DNA of 56,688 nt. Source: JAJFUE01 sp039683515. Its GTDB lineage: Bacteria > Sumerlaeota > Sumerlaeia > MVZB01. Position numbers and translations under genes: made by a program. Below are positions 23,895-32,901 of the stretch, piece by piece; positions within the stretch are counted from its first letter, which is position 1, and each line of letters begins with the position of its first letter. The DNA is taken from the NCBI GenBank assembly GCA_039683515.1, contig JBDKRG010000029.1, forward strand, positions 1 through 56,688. Reading direction: 5' to 3'. The notes beneath the pieces are model-generated. The model was not told the origin of the DNA, made no database searches, and worked only from the letters and a program-made list of their open reading frames with translations.

Positions 23895-25367
23895 CACCCA
23901 CCCACGGCGAGCCGAGTTGCCAGCGGATTTCAGCACCCAGAAATGACAGCTGTTCGAGCCGGTGTAAACATAAACGCGGTGGGCGTCGGACCAGAAACTG
24001 AACGGCTCCTCATAGCCGTCGACGGTCAGCAACCGCGTGCCACCGGCCGTGCCGTCGGTTACCCACAAGTAATGGTTGTAAAAAATATTTCCGGCGAGCC
24101 TGTATTTGGGCGAGCGGACATCGAGGAGCAACAGATCCCGCCATGCCCAGCTGCCGGCGACTTCAAGGCTGTTATCCATGAATGTGACCGCCGTCGTCCC
24201 GGCCTGGGTGCCGTCGCTCAGCCATAACCGGCTATCGCCGACAAAACACAACTTGTCGCCGAATGCCACTATCTGACCGCAGGCATGCTGCGACAGTGTA
24301 TGGGTTGTGAGGTTCGCGTCCACCCACGTCACGCGGCCGTCGCGCCCGGCGTAGAAAAGTTTCCCGTCATAATTCGTCAGGTTCAGCAGATCGCTGCCGC
24401 CGGCATCGAACACCGAGCCGACCGTCGAGCCATCGCTGGCCTGGACCCAGGAGGTCACCGAACGGATGTCGTCGGACGTGTCCCTGTCATATTCTTGCTT
24501 CATCGCGAGCCAGATTTGATTCTGATAGGTCGCGGCTCCGATCACCGTGGTTCTATCGATATAACCGGTGTAATAGGTGTTCTCGGCGAGCGTGCCCAGG
24601 TGCTTGCAACCGGCTGCCGAACCCGGCGTGATTTTATCCATCACGATATTATGGATTGTCGTCATCCACGGGATCATGGCATCGAATTGATTTTTATCGT
24701 ATATCGTGTAGAGCGTGTCTCCCACGGCCACTATCTGGTCAAACGCCGAATCGAGCAGGTACGTCGAGTCGCTCGTTACGCCGTCCGAGGCATAAAGGTG
24801 AAAACTCCCCCCGGCATACTGTTCAATCAGCAGGGTCCCCTGCCAGCCGTAGAAATACCCGCCCGGAGCCGACGTCGTCAACAGGCGCGTCCCGGAGGTG
24901 GTTCCGTCGGTCAGCCATGGAAAAGTTCCCGATGCGCCCTTGGCGGCAAAATATAGATTCGGCCCGAATCGATAATATTGTTTCGGGCTTGAGCTGCTCG
25001 AACCCGGGTTGATGTCGCGAACCATCGCAGTGCCGGCGGCGGTCCCGTCGGTTCGCCACAGTTCATAGCCATGAGCGGTGTCGTAGCCGCAAAAGTAAAC
25101 GTAATGATCCAGTTCGCCGAATCCCTTGACCCAGAAGCCGCCGTTGTTTATGTGGATCAGCGCCGTTCCGGCGGGGGTGGCGTCGGATCGCCAGATCTCA
25201 TAGCCTTGGGTGTTTGCATATTTGTAGAAATATACGGTGCCGTCGGAAGAAATGAATGCTGGCTGATTGGTGATGGACCCGGCGGGGGTGAATAAAATCG
25301 GCGTCGACGCCCGCGCCCCGACCACGAATGCGACCAGGAGAATCACGGAAAAAATTTGCCGACTCAT
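23883..25367 (-). CDS. Secreted ELWxxDGT-repeat protein
   Basis: A 494-residue protein with a signal peptide (MSRQIFSVILLVAFVVGARA). About eight repeats of roughly 45-55 residues follow, built around YELWRTDGTAAGTAMV, YEIWRSDATPAGTALI, PWLTDGTTSGTRLL and LWLSDGTQAGTTAV, i.e. the ELWxxDGT pattern with alternating YF/VYFCG strands, predicting a beta propeller. Such proteins occur on cell surfaces or are secreted; the ligand is unknown. No sorting domain is apparent at the C-terminus. AGGAGG lies 7 bases before ATG 25367. Convergent 12-base overlap with the preceding plus-strand gene. Confidence 0.9.
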   Translation of the reverse strand: MSRQIFSVILLVAFVVGARASTPILFTPAGSITNQPAFISSDGTVYFYKYANTQGYEIWRSDATPAGTALIHINNGGFWVKGFGELDHYVYFCGYDTAHGYELWRTDGTAAGTAMVRDINPGSSSSSPKQYYRFGPNLYFAAKGASGTFPWLTDGTTSGTRLLTTSAPGGYFYGWQGTLLIEQYAGGSFHLYASDGVTSDSTYLLDSAFDQIVAVGDTLYTIYDKNQFDAMIPWMTTIHNIVMDKITPGSAAGCKHLGTLAENTYYTGYIDRTTVIGAATYQNQIWLAMKQEYDRDTSDDIRSVTSWVQASDGSTVGSVFDAGGSDLLNLTNYDGKLFYAGRDGRVTWVDANLTTHTLSQHACGQIVAFGDKLCFVGDSRLWLSDGTQAGTTAVTFMDNSLEVAGSWAWRDLLLLDVRSPKYRLAGNIFYNHYLWVTDGTAGGTRLLTVDGYEEPFSFWSDAHRVYVYTGSNSCHFWVLKSAGNSARRGWVLYH

Positions 25368-25544
25368 TTCCGTTCCTCCTATTGGCTTCTGTGTAACTTA
25401 CTGTGAAGTGCGCAAGCTCCTGCCCGGCCCGGCCATGCGGAAGATTTCTTTTGGCAACATCTTGGGACCTTGCAGCCTCGAGAGAAATATTGGACGCTGG
25501 CGACAAAGTGTCAACCGGAATGTGCCAATTATCGTACTGGATGG

Positions 25545-27047
25545 TTATTCCAGCCCGCCCTCGGCGGCCTCGACGGCCTTGAGGAGGGCTTTGGCCTTGT
25601 TGCAGGTCTCCTCGAACTCGGTGGCCGGGACGCTGTCGGCGACGATCCCGGCGCCGGCCTGCACGTAGACGCGCCGGTTGCGGATGACGCACGTGCGGAT
25701 CGTGATGCAGGCGTCGAGGTTGCCGTCGAAGCTGATGTAGCCGACCGAGCCGCCGTACGGGCCGCGCCGCAGGTTCTCGACCTCGTCGATGATTTCCATG
25801 GCGCGGATCTTGGGGGCGCCGCTGAGCGTCCCGGCCGGGAAGCACGCCTCGAGGGCGTCGAGCGCGTCGCAGCCCGGCTTGAGGTTGCCGAGGACGTTGG
25901 AGACGATGTGCATGATGTGGCTGTAGCGCTCGATCGTCATGAGCTCGTCGACGCGGACGGTGCCGGGCCGGCTGACGCGGCCGACGTCGTTGCGGCCGAG
26001 GTCGACGAGCATGATGTGCTCGGCGCGTTCCTTGGGGTCGGCGAGGAGTTCCGTCTCGAGCCGGGCGTCTTCCTCGGGCGTGGCGCCGCGGGGGCGCGAG
26101 CCGGCGATCGGGCGCACGTTGACCTCGTCGCCGTGGACGCAGACGAGGATCTCCGGGCTCGAGCCCGCCATCTGCAGGTCCCCCATCTTGAGGTAGAACA
26201 TGTGGGGCGAGGGGTTGATCGCGCGCAGCGCCCGGTAGATGTCGAACGGGTCGCCGTGGTAGGGCTTGCTGAAGCGCTGGCTGTAGACGACCTGGAAGGC
26301 GTCGCCGGCGTGGATGTATTCCTTGATGCGCTCGACGCCGGCCTCGAATTCCGCGCGGGTCAGGTTGGAGGTCATCGCCTCGGGCTCGGCCATGTTGGGC
26401 GTCGTGGCCCCGCGCGGCGATTCCTTCTCGATGCGGCGGGCGCGCAGGCGCTCGGCCATGACCTCGATCTTGTGGACGGCCTGGTCGTAGGCGGCGCGCG
26501 GGTCGCCCAGCACATGGGCGTTGGCCAGGAGGATCGTCCGGTGCCGCACGTGGTCGAAGATGGCCAGCGCGTCGGCGATCATGAAGATCGCGTCGGGGAG
26601 CTGGAGATCGTCGGGGTTGGAGTCGGGGAGCTTTTCGAACTGGCGGACCATGTCGTAGCCGATGTAGCCGACCGCCCCGCCGATGAACGGCGGCAGCTCG
26701 GCGTCGGGCGCCGGCTTGTAGCGCTGCATGAACTCGCGCAGGAACTGGAGCGGGTTGACGGGCGCCTCGATCACCTCCTCGTCGATGCCGTGGTAGGAGA
26801 CGTTGATCTCCTGGCCGCGGCAGCGCACGACGACCGACGGGTCGAAGCCGATGAACGAGTAGCGCCCGAGGTTTTCACCCTGCTCGACCGATTCGAGCAG
26901 GAAGGCGTAGTCGGCCCCGGCCAGCTTGCGGTAGACGGAGACGGGCGTTTCCATGTCGGCCAGGATCTCGGCCCAGACCGGGATCAGGTTGCCCTGCCGG
27001 CAGCGTTTGAGAAATTCGGGATACTCGGGCCGGATCTGGAATGCCAT
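25545..27047 (-). CDS. trpE: Anthranilate synthase component I
   Basis: Converts chorismate to anthranilate with ammonia from a TrpG glutaminase, the committed step of tryptophan synthesis. The 500 residues match the family. LLESVEQGENLGRYS contains the LLES element for tryptophan feedback binding. The catalytic core shows PIAGSRPRGATPEED, ERAEHIMLVDLGRND (metal and chorismate site), GTLSGAPKIRAMEII and GGSVGYISFDGN. GGAGG lies 7 bases before ATG 27047. It stands alone, 18 kb from trpD-trpC, and no trpG is adjacent, so the glutaminase is encoded elsewhere. PabB is a less likely alternative, because of the full-length N-terminal domain with LLES. Confidence 0.95.
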   Translation of the reverse strand: MAFQIRPEYPEFLKRCRQGNLIPVWAEILADMETPVSVYRKLAGADYAFLLESVEQGENLGRYSFIGFDPSVVVRCRGQEINVSYHGIDEEVIEAPVNPLQFLREFMQRYKPAPDAELPPFIGGAVGYIGYDMVRQFEKLPDSNPDDLQLPDAIFMIADALAIFDHVRHRTILLANAHVLGDPRAAYDQAVHKIEVMAERLRARRIEKESPRGATTPNMAEPEAMTSNLTRAEFEAGVERIKEYIHAGDAFQVVYSQRFSKPYHGDPFDIYRALRAINPSPHMFYLKMGDLQMAGSSPEILVCVHGDEVNVRPIAGSRPRGATPEEDARLETELLADPKERAEHIMLVDLGRNDVGRVSRPGTVRVDELMTIERYSHIMHIVSNVLGNLKPGCDALDALEACFPAGTLSGAPKIRAMEIIDEVENLRRGPYGGSVGYISFDGNLDACITIRTCVIRNRRVYVQAGAGIVADSVPATEFEETCNKAKALLKAVEAAEGGLE

Positions 27048-27206
27048 GCGCTCAACCTCCGCGAACAGTTCCAGAAAGAATAAAGAAAATCGGCCACGAA
27101 ATGCACGAAAGAAGTCAGCCGGCCGGTTTTGCGGCGCCGCCGATGAACTGGGGCGGGCATTTTAGATTTGCGGTGGCGGGGCGGTTGCGTTCACAATAAA
27201 TCCATC

Positions 27207-29048
27207 ATGGGACTTCGGGACGAACCCATTTTGCTGCCACGGCCGCGCGTCATGGCGCGCCGCGAAGGGGAGTGCGGCATCCCCGCGGACATGGTCGGGC
27301 GGATCGATCCGGCATGGGCCCGGCGCGTCAAGGGAGACGGCCAGGCCGGCAAGGTCGCCTTCGTGATCGACGGCGGCCCGACGATCAACCTGCGGCTCGA
27401 CACCGCCGCCGCCCCCCGGGGCCAGGGCTACCGGCTTGAGATCCTGCCCGGCTCGATCACGATCGCGGGCCACGACCTGAGCGGCATTTTCTACGGCCTG
27501 ATGACGCTTCAGCAGCTGGCGCGGCTCTACGCGCCGGAGGGGCGGCTGCCGGCGCTGTCGATCGAGGACTGGCCCGACCTGCCGGTGCGCGGCGCGATGC
27601 TCGACGTCAGCCGCGACCGGATCCCGACCATGGAGCGGCTGCTCGAGACGATCGACCGCCTCGCCGAGCTCAAGATCAACCAGCTTCAGCTCTACATGGA
27701 GCACGCCTTCGCCTACGAGGGGCACGAGGCCGTCTGGAAGAACGCCTCGCCGCTGACCGACAAGGAAGTGCGGATGATCGACGGCTTCTGCCGCGAGCGG
27801 TTCGTCGAGCTCGTCCCCAACCAGAATTCGTTCGGCCACATGGAGCGCTGGCTCATCCACGACCCGTACAACTCCCTGGCCGAGCTGCCCGAAAAGGCGC
27901 GCGAGCCGATGGCCGGCAGCCGCAGCCTGTGCCCGATCGACGAGCGGGTCTTCCCGCTCCTGGCCGAGCTCTACGACAAGCTGCTCATGAACTTCACCAG
28001 CCTGCAGTTCAACGTCGGGCTCGACGAGACGTTCGACCTGGGCAAGGGGCGCAGCCGCGAGGCGTGCGAGCGCTTCGGCGCCGGCCGCGTCTACCTGGAG
28101 TACCTGAAAAAAGTCTACGAACTGGTTCACAAGCGCGGCCACCGGATGCAGTTCTGGGCCGACATCATCCTGAACTACCCGGAACTGGTCGGCGAGCTGC
28201 CGAAGGAATGGCTGACGGCGCTGATTTGGGGGTACGAAGCGGGCCACCCGTTTGACGAGCAGTGCCGGCGGCTCCAGCAGGCGGGGATCGCGTTCCACGT
28301 CTCCCCCGGCACCTCGAGCTGGAACGCCCTGATCGGCCGGACCGAAAACATGCGCGCCAACATGATCGCGGCGGCCCGGGCGGCCGTCGCGTCGGGCGCG
28401 GCGGGACTGCTCGTCACCGACTGGGGCGACAACGGCCACTGGCAACACCCGCCGACGATGTGGCCGGGCCTGGCGATGGGCGCGGCCGTCGCATGGTCGC
28501 TCCTGGCCAACGAGGAGCTCGACCTGGCGGCCGCGCTCGACGCCCACGTCTTCGAAACCCAGGACGGGCGGATCGGCCCGGCCCTCCTGGAGTTGGGGCG
28601 GGCCTACCTCGACACCGGCGCCCGCATCCCGAACGCGACCATCTTCGGCCAACTGCTCATTTACCCGGAGAGGCCGCTGGCGGACGAGCGCTGGGCGGGA
28701 CTGACGGCGCAGGGCCTGGAGGCGGCCATGGCCCGCATCGAGAAAGCCGCGGCCGAGCTCCCGCCGGCGAGCGCCCAAAAGGCCTGGGGCGGCCAGTCGA
28801 TCGCGCGGATCCGGCACAACGCGGCCATGGCGCGGCACGCCTGCCGGCAGGGGCTGGCGCGCTTCGCGGCCGGCGGCCAGGGGCGCCTCGAGGACATCGG
28901 CGCGGCCGAGCGCGGCCGGCTGGCCGCCGAACTCGAGCCGCTCATCGCCGAACACCGGCGGCTGTGGCTGGCCGACAGCCGGCCGGGCGGGCTGGCCGAC
29001 AGCGCCGGCCGTCTCGAAAAGCTTGTCTCTCGCTATCGGCTCGCATAA
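27207..29048 (+). CDS. Family GH20-like beta-N-acetylhexosaminidase, no signal peptide
   Basis: A protein of about 613 residues. The N-terminal beta domain (residues 1-130, ending SGIFYGLMTLQQL) is the GH20b type; the TIM barrel begins PVRGAMLDVSRDRIP. The catalytic Asp-Glu pair is in LQFNVGLDETFDLG, where substrate-assisted GH20 enzymes use Asp to orient the N-acetyl group and Glu as acid/base. VPNQNSFGHMERWL and LVTDWGDNGHWQ line the active site. The ATG at 27207 is preferred to the TTG at 27168. There is no signal peptide, so it probably acts on cytosolic GlcNAc or GalNAc oligosaccharides, though export by another route cannot be excluded. The PP2C gene follows by 42 bases. Confidence 0.88.
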   Translation: MGLRDEPILLPRPRVMARREGECGIPADMVGRIDPAWARRVKGDGQAGKVAFVIDGGPTINLRLDTAAAPRGQGYRLEILPGSITIAGHDLSGIFYGLMTLQQLARLYAPEGRLPALSIEDWPDLPVRGAMLDVSRDRIPTMERLLETIDRLAELKINQLQLYMEHAFAYEGHEAVWKNASPLTDKEVRMIDGFCRERFVELVPNQNSFGHMERWLIHDPYNSLAELPEKAREPMAGSRSLCPIDERVFPLLAELYDKLLMNFTSLQFNVGLDETFDLGKGRSREACERFGAGRVYLEYLKKVYELVHKRGHRMQFWADIILNYPELVGELPKEWLTALIWGYEAGHPFDEQCRRLQQAGIAFHVSPGTSSWNALIGRTENMRANMIAAARAAVASGAAGLLVTDWGDNGHWQHPPTMWPGLAMGAAVAWSLLANEELDLAAALDAHVFETQDGRIGPALLELGRAYLDTGARIPNATIFGQLLIYPERPLADERWAGLTAQGLEAAMARIEKAAAELPPASAQKAWGGQSIARIRHNAAMARHACRQGLARFAAGGQGRLEDIGAAERGRLAAELEPLIAEHRRLWLADSRPGGLADSAGRLEKLVSRYRLA

Positions 29049-29090
29049 ATTAGGTTTTAGCAGTTCAACCCCCCGGCAAGGATCGACCCG

Positions 29091-29921
29091 GTGAAACTAA
29101 AGTATGCCGCCAGAACGCACGTGGGACTCGTCCGCCCGTCCAACGAGGACTCGATCCTGACGATGCCCGAGTCCGGGCTGTTCCTGGTCGCCGACGGGAT
29201 GGGCGGCGAAGTCGCCGGCGAGGAGGCCTCGGCCCAGGTCGTCGAAAGCGTCAAGCGGGTCTTTCACGCCGTCCCCGAAAAGTTCCCCGTCGAGCCCGAG
29301 CACCTCGAGGACCGGCTGCGCGAGGCGATCCGCCAGGCCCACCGCGACGTCTTCAACATCGCCAGGATCAACCCGCTCAAGCGCGGTCTGGGGTCGACCG
29401 CCTCGCTCATGTGCGTGCACCGGGACGCGTGGATGGTCGCGCAGATCGGCGACAGCCGCGTCTACCTGGTGCGCGAGGGCCTGGTCCGGCAGATCACGAC
29501 CGACCACACCGTCGTGTGGCAGCTCTACCAGCAGGGGATGATCGAGCGCGAGCAGCTCGGCGAACACCCCTCGCGCCACCTGCTGACGCAATGCGTCGGC
29601 AGCGGCGAACCGATCGACATCGATTTCTTCGAGGGAATTTCGCAGACGGGCGACCTGTTCCTCATCTGTTCGGACGGCCTGACGGGCTACGTCGGCGAGG
29701 AGTCGCTCGAGGCGACGCTCGTCGACCCGGCGCTGGAGCTGGAGCAGAAGGCCGATCACCTGCTCAACGCGGCGCTCGCCGGCGGCGGCGGCGACAACAT
29801 CAGCGTGATCCTGGTCGCGGTCGAGCTCGAGCGCGGCGACAACTGGCTGGCCCTCAGCCAGGCGAGCAAGACGAAGACAACGAAGAAAAAAGTGACCGAC
29901 ACGGACGAGACGTCGTATTGA
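29091..29921 (+). CDS. PP2C-family serine/threonine protein phosphatase
   Basis: A 276-residue metal-dependent phosphatase of the Stp1/PrpC type. All expected motifs are visible: RPSNEDS (metal Asp), FLVADGMGGEVAGEEAS (DGMGG), GLGSTA, QIGDSRVYLVREG, ICSDGLTGYV and GGGDNISVILV. It removes phosphate from Ser/Thr residues, usually opposing a PASTA-type or other eukaryotic-like kinase; no kinase is in the window. The GTG start at 29091 has AAGGA 8 bases upstream. It lies 42 bases after the GH20 gene and is probably co-transcribed. The C-terminal TKTTKKKVTDTD tail is low complexity. Confidence 0.95.
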   Translation: MKLKYAARTHVGLVRPSNEDSILTMPESGLFLVADGMGGEVAGEEASAQVVESVKRVFHAVPEKFPVEPEHLEDRLREAIRQAHRDVFNIARINPLKRGLGSTASLMCVHRDAWMVAQIGDSRVYLVREGLVRQITTDHTVVWQLYQQGMIEREQLGEHPSRHLLTQCVGSGEPIDIDFFEGISQTGDLFLICSDGLTGYVGEESLEATLVDPALELEQKADHLLNAALAGGGGDNISVILVAVELERGDNWLALSQASKTKTTKKKVTDTDETSY

Positions 29922-30392
29922 ACAAAAATCGTTCGGAATCGGAAACAAGACTACAATTTCTAAACAATAACGCAAAAATTTTGAATGGAAGCATTGGCCC
30001 CTTGCAAAAACAAGAACGCAGCGTTTCGCCCTCCCTCGGCGCTCGCTGATTCAACACCCGTCCCCCTAACCCCGCGATTCATCGCGGGGGTTTAAGCAAT
30101 CTTCCCCCCGAAACCGTTTCAACGGTTTCCCTCCGCGCCGGCCCTGCCCGATATTTTTGCGAGAGCCTTTCATGGATGGCCAAAGCGTTTTAAGCAATCT
30201 CGCCTGCGGCTCAACACGAACGGCCCCGCCCGCTTCAGCGCGCTTCATGATTCCGGCTTCAGCCCTCTTTCACCATGCAGCAATGATTTATTAAAAATTC
30301 TAATGAATATTTTTCATTATTTATTTTATTTTTTTGTTTTGTTTCGAATTTCCGAACGATTCCGCCTGATTCTTTCCGATTTCTTCCCCCCG
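29922..30392 (+). repeat. Composite intergenic repeat, copy A
   Basis: A 471-base gap without a gene. The core carries two hairpins: CCCCGCGAT/ATCGCGGGG (30070-30089) and GAAACCGTT/AACGGTTTC (30110-30129). It shares a long stretch with copies at about 32.7, 34.6 and 39.3-39.5 kb, all in this orientation. On the left is CGGAATCGGAAAC (about 29930-29945). On the right, 30335-30386 is a run whose reverse complement resembles the left flank of copy B (GAATCGGAAAGAATCAG). The flanks therefore look like degenerate terminal inverted repeats. The region may be a degraded MITE-like element. Confidence 0.65.
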
Positions 30393-31190
30393 CTACATCT
30401 CGGTCCGCCACATGATGCTTCGTTCGATCTGCGCGGCCCAGGCGCGGGCGAGGCGGTATTTGACATACCAGAACGCGAGCACGACCGGGATCATCAGCGC
30501 AAAGTCGATGCCCGTAATCTCGGATGTAAGGTTCGTCAGAAGCGCGAGGCCGTACCAGGCCATCGCGAGCCAGAAGGCGATCAGGCAGTATACGGCGACG
30601 AACATGAGCTGGCGCCAGATCGCGCGCAGCAGCGACGGCGCCGAGATGTACACGGCGAACTGCATCCAGCTCATCAGGTAAAGCGTCAGCCACGTGTTGA
30701 TGCCGATCAGCACGATCGGGATGATGTGCCCGGGCGAATCGACGAAGCTGTATTGCTGGATCAGCGCGCACCCGACGGTCAGAAACACGATATACGACAA
30801 GAGCGGCCACATGTGGCGGGCGATGAACCACTGCGCGATTTCGACGGGGCGCAGCCCGGTCAGCGCGAGCTCGGCCAGATGGCGGCTGCGCCTGGCCTGG
30901 GCGGCCAGCCATGAGAACCTGAGCCCATAAAGCAGGCACGCCGCTTCAAGCCCGATCCAGCACGCCAGTTGCGCGATGGGAATCTCGCTCGTCAGGCTGT
31001 GAGCATTCAGTTGATGATAAATCCATCCGATCGGGACGAGCACGAGGACGCACGCGGCCGCGGCGATGGCGACGGAGCGGCCCGTGACGCGAACCCGCCC
31101 GAGGGCCTCGGAGGCGAGGCGGGTGAAGAAAATCTCACGCACGCCGAGCGGGCCGCGCAGGGGGATGGGCGTGGCCGGTTGCGCGCTCAT
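30393..31190 (-). CDS. Polytopic membrane protein (ABC-2 permease-like)
   Basis: A 265-residue protein with about six hydrophobic segments (near residues 42-60, 75-92, 125-145, 155-175, 195-220, 228-245). The segment RRSRHLAELALTGLRPVEIA between helices two and three resembles the cytoplasmic loop of ABC-2 type permeases, but no ATPase gene is adjacent, so the assignment is tentative. Its ATG overlaps the stop codon of the upstream gene (ATGA), a sign of translational coupling with it. The short C-terminal tail ends IERSIMWRTEM. Confidence 0.55.
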   Translation of the reverse strand: MSAQPATPIPLRGPLGVREIFFTRLASEALGRVRVTGRSVAIAAAACVLVLVPIGWIYHQLNAHSLTSEIPIAQLACWIGLEAACLLYGLRFSWLAAQARRSRHLAELALTGLRPVEIAQWFIARHMWPLLSYIVFLTVGCALIQQYSFVDSPGHIIPIVLIGINTWLTLYLMSWMQFAVYISAPSLLRAIWRQLMFVAVYCLIAFWLAMAWYGLALLTNLTSEITGIDFALMIPVVLAFWYVKYRLARAWAAQIERSIMWRTEM

Positions 31191-32536
31191 TTCGCCTCCG
31201 CCTTGTGGTTCGTGGCGGACTCGAACAACTCATTACAATCGGGCGAATCCATGAACGCCTTGACGCGCCGGCCGAAATCGTTCGGCCGGGGGTCGGCCTT
31301 CGGGCGAGAGCGCTCGAATCCGATGTTGTAGAGTGTCGCGAGGATCTCGGGCCGGTCGTCGATTGGGCGGCCGGCCTTCGACCACTGATCGCCGAGCAGG
31401 TGCAGCATGAACACGGCGACGGCCAGGTTGGTCTTGGGGTCTTTCAGGCATCGAATCCCGTCGCGATTGATTCCGCGCGGACCCGTTCCAGGCTTGGACC
31501 ATTGATAAAGCCGGATCTTTTCGTAGGGAGGCGGCCAATCATTTTCCGCCGCCGGCTTGGAGTTGAGCCACCAAATACGGATATATCCATACGTGCTGGG
31601 CTTCATCTGGCACAGGCCGACCGAGCCGTCGAAGACCGGGAACATCTCCGCGAAGATGGACGATCCGGCGTCGAGCTCCAGGCCGAAGCTGTCGATGAAA
31701 TCGCCGGTCCAGCGCGGGTGATCGCGGGTCTGGGCGACGTAGATGATCCCGGCGATGAGGCGCGGATCGATTCGGGCCTCTTCGCCGGCCTGGGTGATCG
31801 CCCCCAGATTGGCCCGGATCAGCTTGAGCGCCTGGTCGTGCGTGACGCGCGGCAGGCTCAGCCACCACGGGGCGAAAATCAGCGCGACGGCGCATGCGGA
31901 ATACGCAAGCCCGCGGCGGGTGGGCGCAAACGGCGCCGGGTTGCGGCACGCCTCGCCAAAGGCGAACCCGAAGACCAGCGTCGCGCCGAGGAAATGCGAT
32001 TGCGGGTAGAATAGCATCCAGACCAGCTGCCAGAACGCCGGCATGCCGCGGAATTGCGAATTGATCATCGCGACCGGTAGGTTCGTGACCGTCCAGAAAT
32101 GGAACCAGAGGCAAAGGAGGAACCCGAGGCCGGCGACGATCCGGTCGGCGCGGCCGCCGAAGCGCAGACGGTCGCGCGAGCGGATCGCGCGGATCACGTG
32201 GCCCGCCAGCCAGACCATGCAGACGACGCCGAGCGCGATCGTCCAGCGGCGGTTGACGTTCGGGCCCAGGCGCCAGAGCGCCAGCTCGTGGCGCAGCCGG
32301 ACGGTGAGGAAATAAAACGCCGGCAGCACGACGCCATAAAGGATCGCGCAGTAGTTGTGGAGCGCGGCGTGGGTCGGGACGGTCGGTCGCAGGTCGAAGT
32401 CGCGGTCGCGCAGCTGGGCGACGCGGTGGCAGGCGAAGGCCGCAAGGATCGGGTAATTCAGCCAGCCATAAACGAACAGAACAACCCCGGCGTAGGTCCA
32501 GACGTTCATGACGATGTTGGCGAACGGCTCGAGCAA
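31187..32536 (-). CDS. Membrane protein with C-terminal lysozyme-like domain
   Basis: The N-terminal half has six or seven transmembrane helices (residues 10-250). The C-terminal half is soluble: IDPRLIAGIIYVAQTRDH near residue 262, then GSVGLCQMKPSTYGYI near 310 and ILATLYNIGFER near 405. This resembles lytic transglycosylase/lysozyme-like domains, where the expected catalytic Glu falls near the AQTRDH segment. It is not clearly conserved, so enzymatic activity is uncertain. The start is unclear: TTG 32536 or ATG 32509, neither with a good Shine-Dalgarno. It overlaps the next minus-strand gene by 4 bases. A role in cell-wall remodelling is inference. Confidence 0.6.
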   Translation of the reverse strand: MLEPFANIVMNVWTYAGVVLFVYGWLNYPILAAFACHRVAQLRDRDFDLRPTVPTHAALHNYCAILYGVVLPAFYFLTVRLRHELALWRLGPNVNRRWTIALGVVCMVWLAGHVIRAIRSRDRLRFGGRADRIVAGLGFLLCLWFHFWTVTNLPVAMINSQFRGMPAFWQLVWMLFYPQSHFLGATLVFGFAFGEACRNPAPFAPTRRGLAYSACAVALIFAPWWLSLPRVTHDQALKLIRANLGAITQAGEEARIDPRLIAGIIYVAQTRDHPRWTGDFIDSFGLELDAGSSIFAEMFPVFDGSVGLCQMKPSTYGYIRIWWLNSKPAAENDWPPPYEKIRLYQWSKPGTGPRGINRDGIRCLKDPKTNLAVAVFMLHLLGDQWSKAGRPIDDRPEILATLYNIGFERSRPKADPRPNDFGRRVKAFMDSPDCNELFESATNHKAEAK

Positions 32537-32901
32537 GGGAAAAAGCCAATCGGTCGGAATCGGAAAGAATCAGAAAGAAATCCGAAACAAAAAAACGGAA
32601 AATCTTAAATCATGAGCCTCGTGCAAAACGATGGAGCCCCCGGCCAATCCGCATCCCCGAGCGCTCTCTCATTCAGCACCCATCCCAGTAACCCCGCGAT
32701 TCATCGCGGGGAGTTTAACCAAACTTCTCCAGGAAACCGTTTCAACGGTTTCCCTCCGAGGCTTCCAAAAATGATCCCGAAAAAATGACCGCCGCGCACG
32801 CATGCGTTTGTCGGAATCATTATCTTTTTTCATTCAAAAGTTTTCATTCGATTTGTTTCGAATTTATTTCCGATTTTGAATGATTTTGAACGATTCGTCG
32901 T
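32537..32901 (+). repeat. Composite intergenic repeat, copy B
   Basis: A 365-base gap. The left flank reads GAATCGGAAAGAATCAG (about 32556-32575). The core shares with copy A the hairpins CCCCGCGAT/ATCGCGGGG (32692-32711) and GAAACCGTT/AACGGTTTC (32733-32752), and with copies C and D the stretch GCATCCC.GAGC.CTCTC. The right flank (about 32850-32895) starts TTTGTTTCGAATTT, the same as copy A's right flank. No gene is seen. It sits between two minus-strand genes. Confidence 0.65.
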
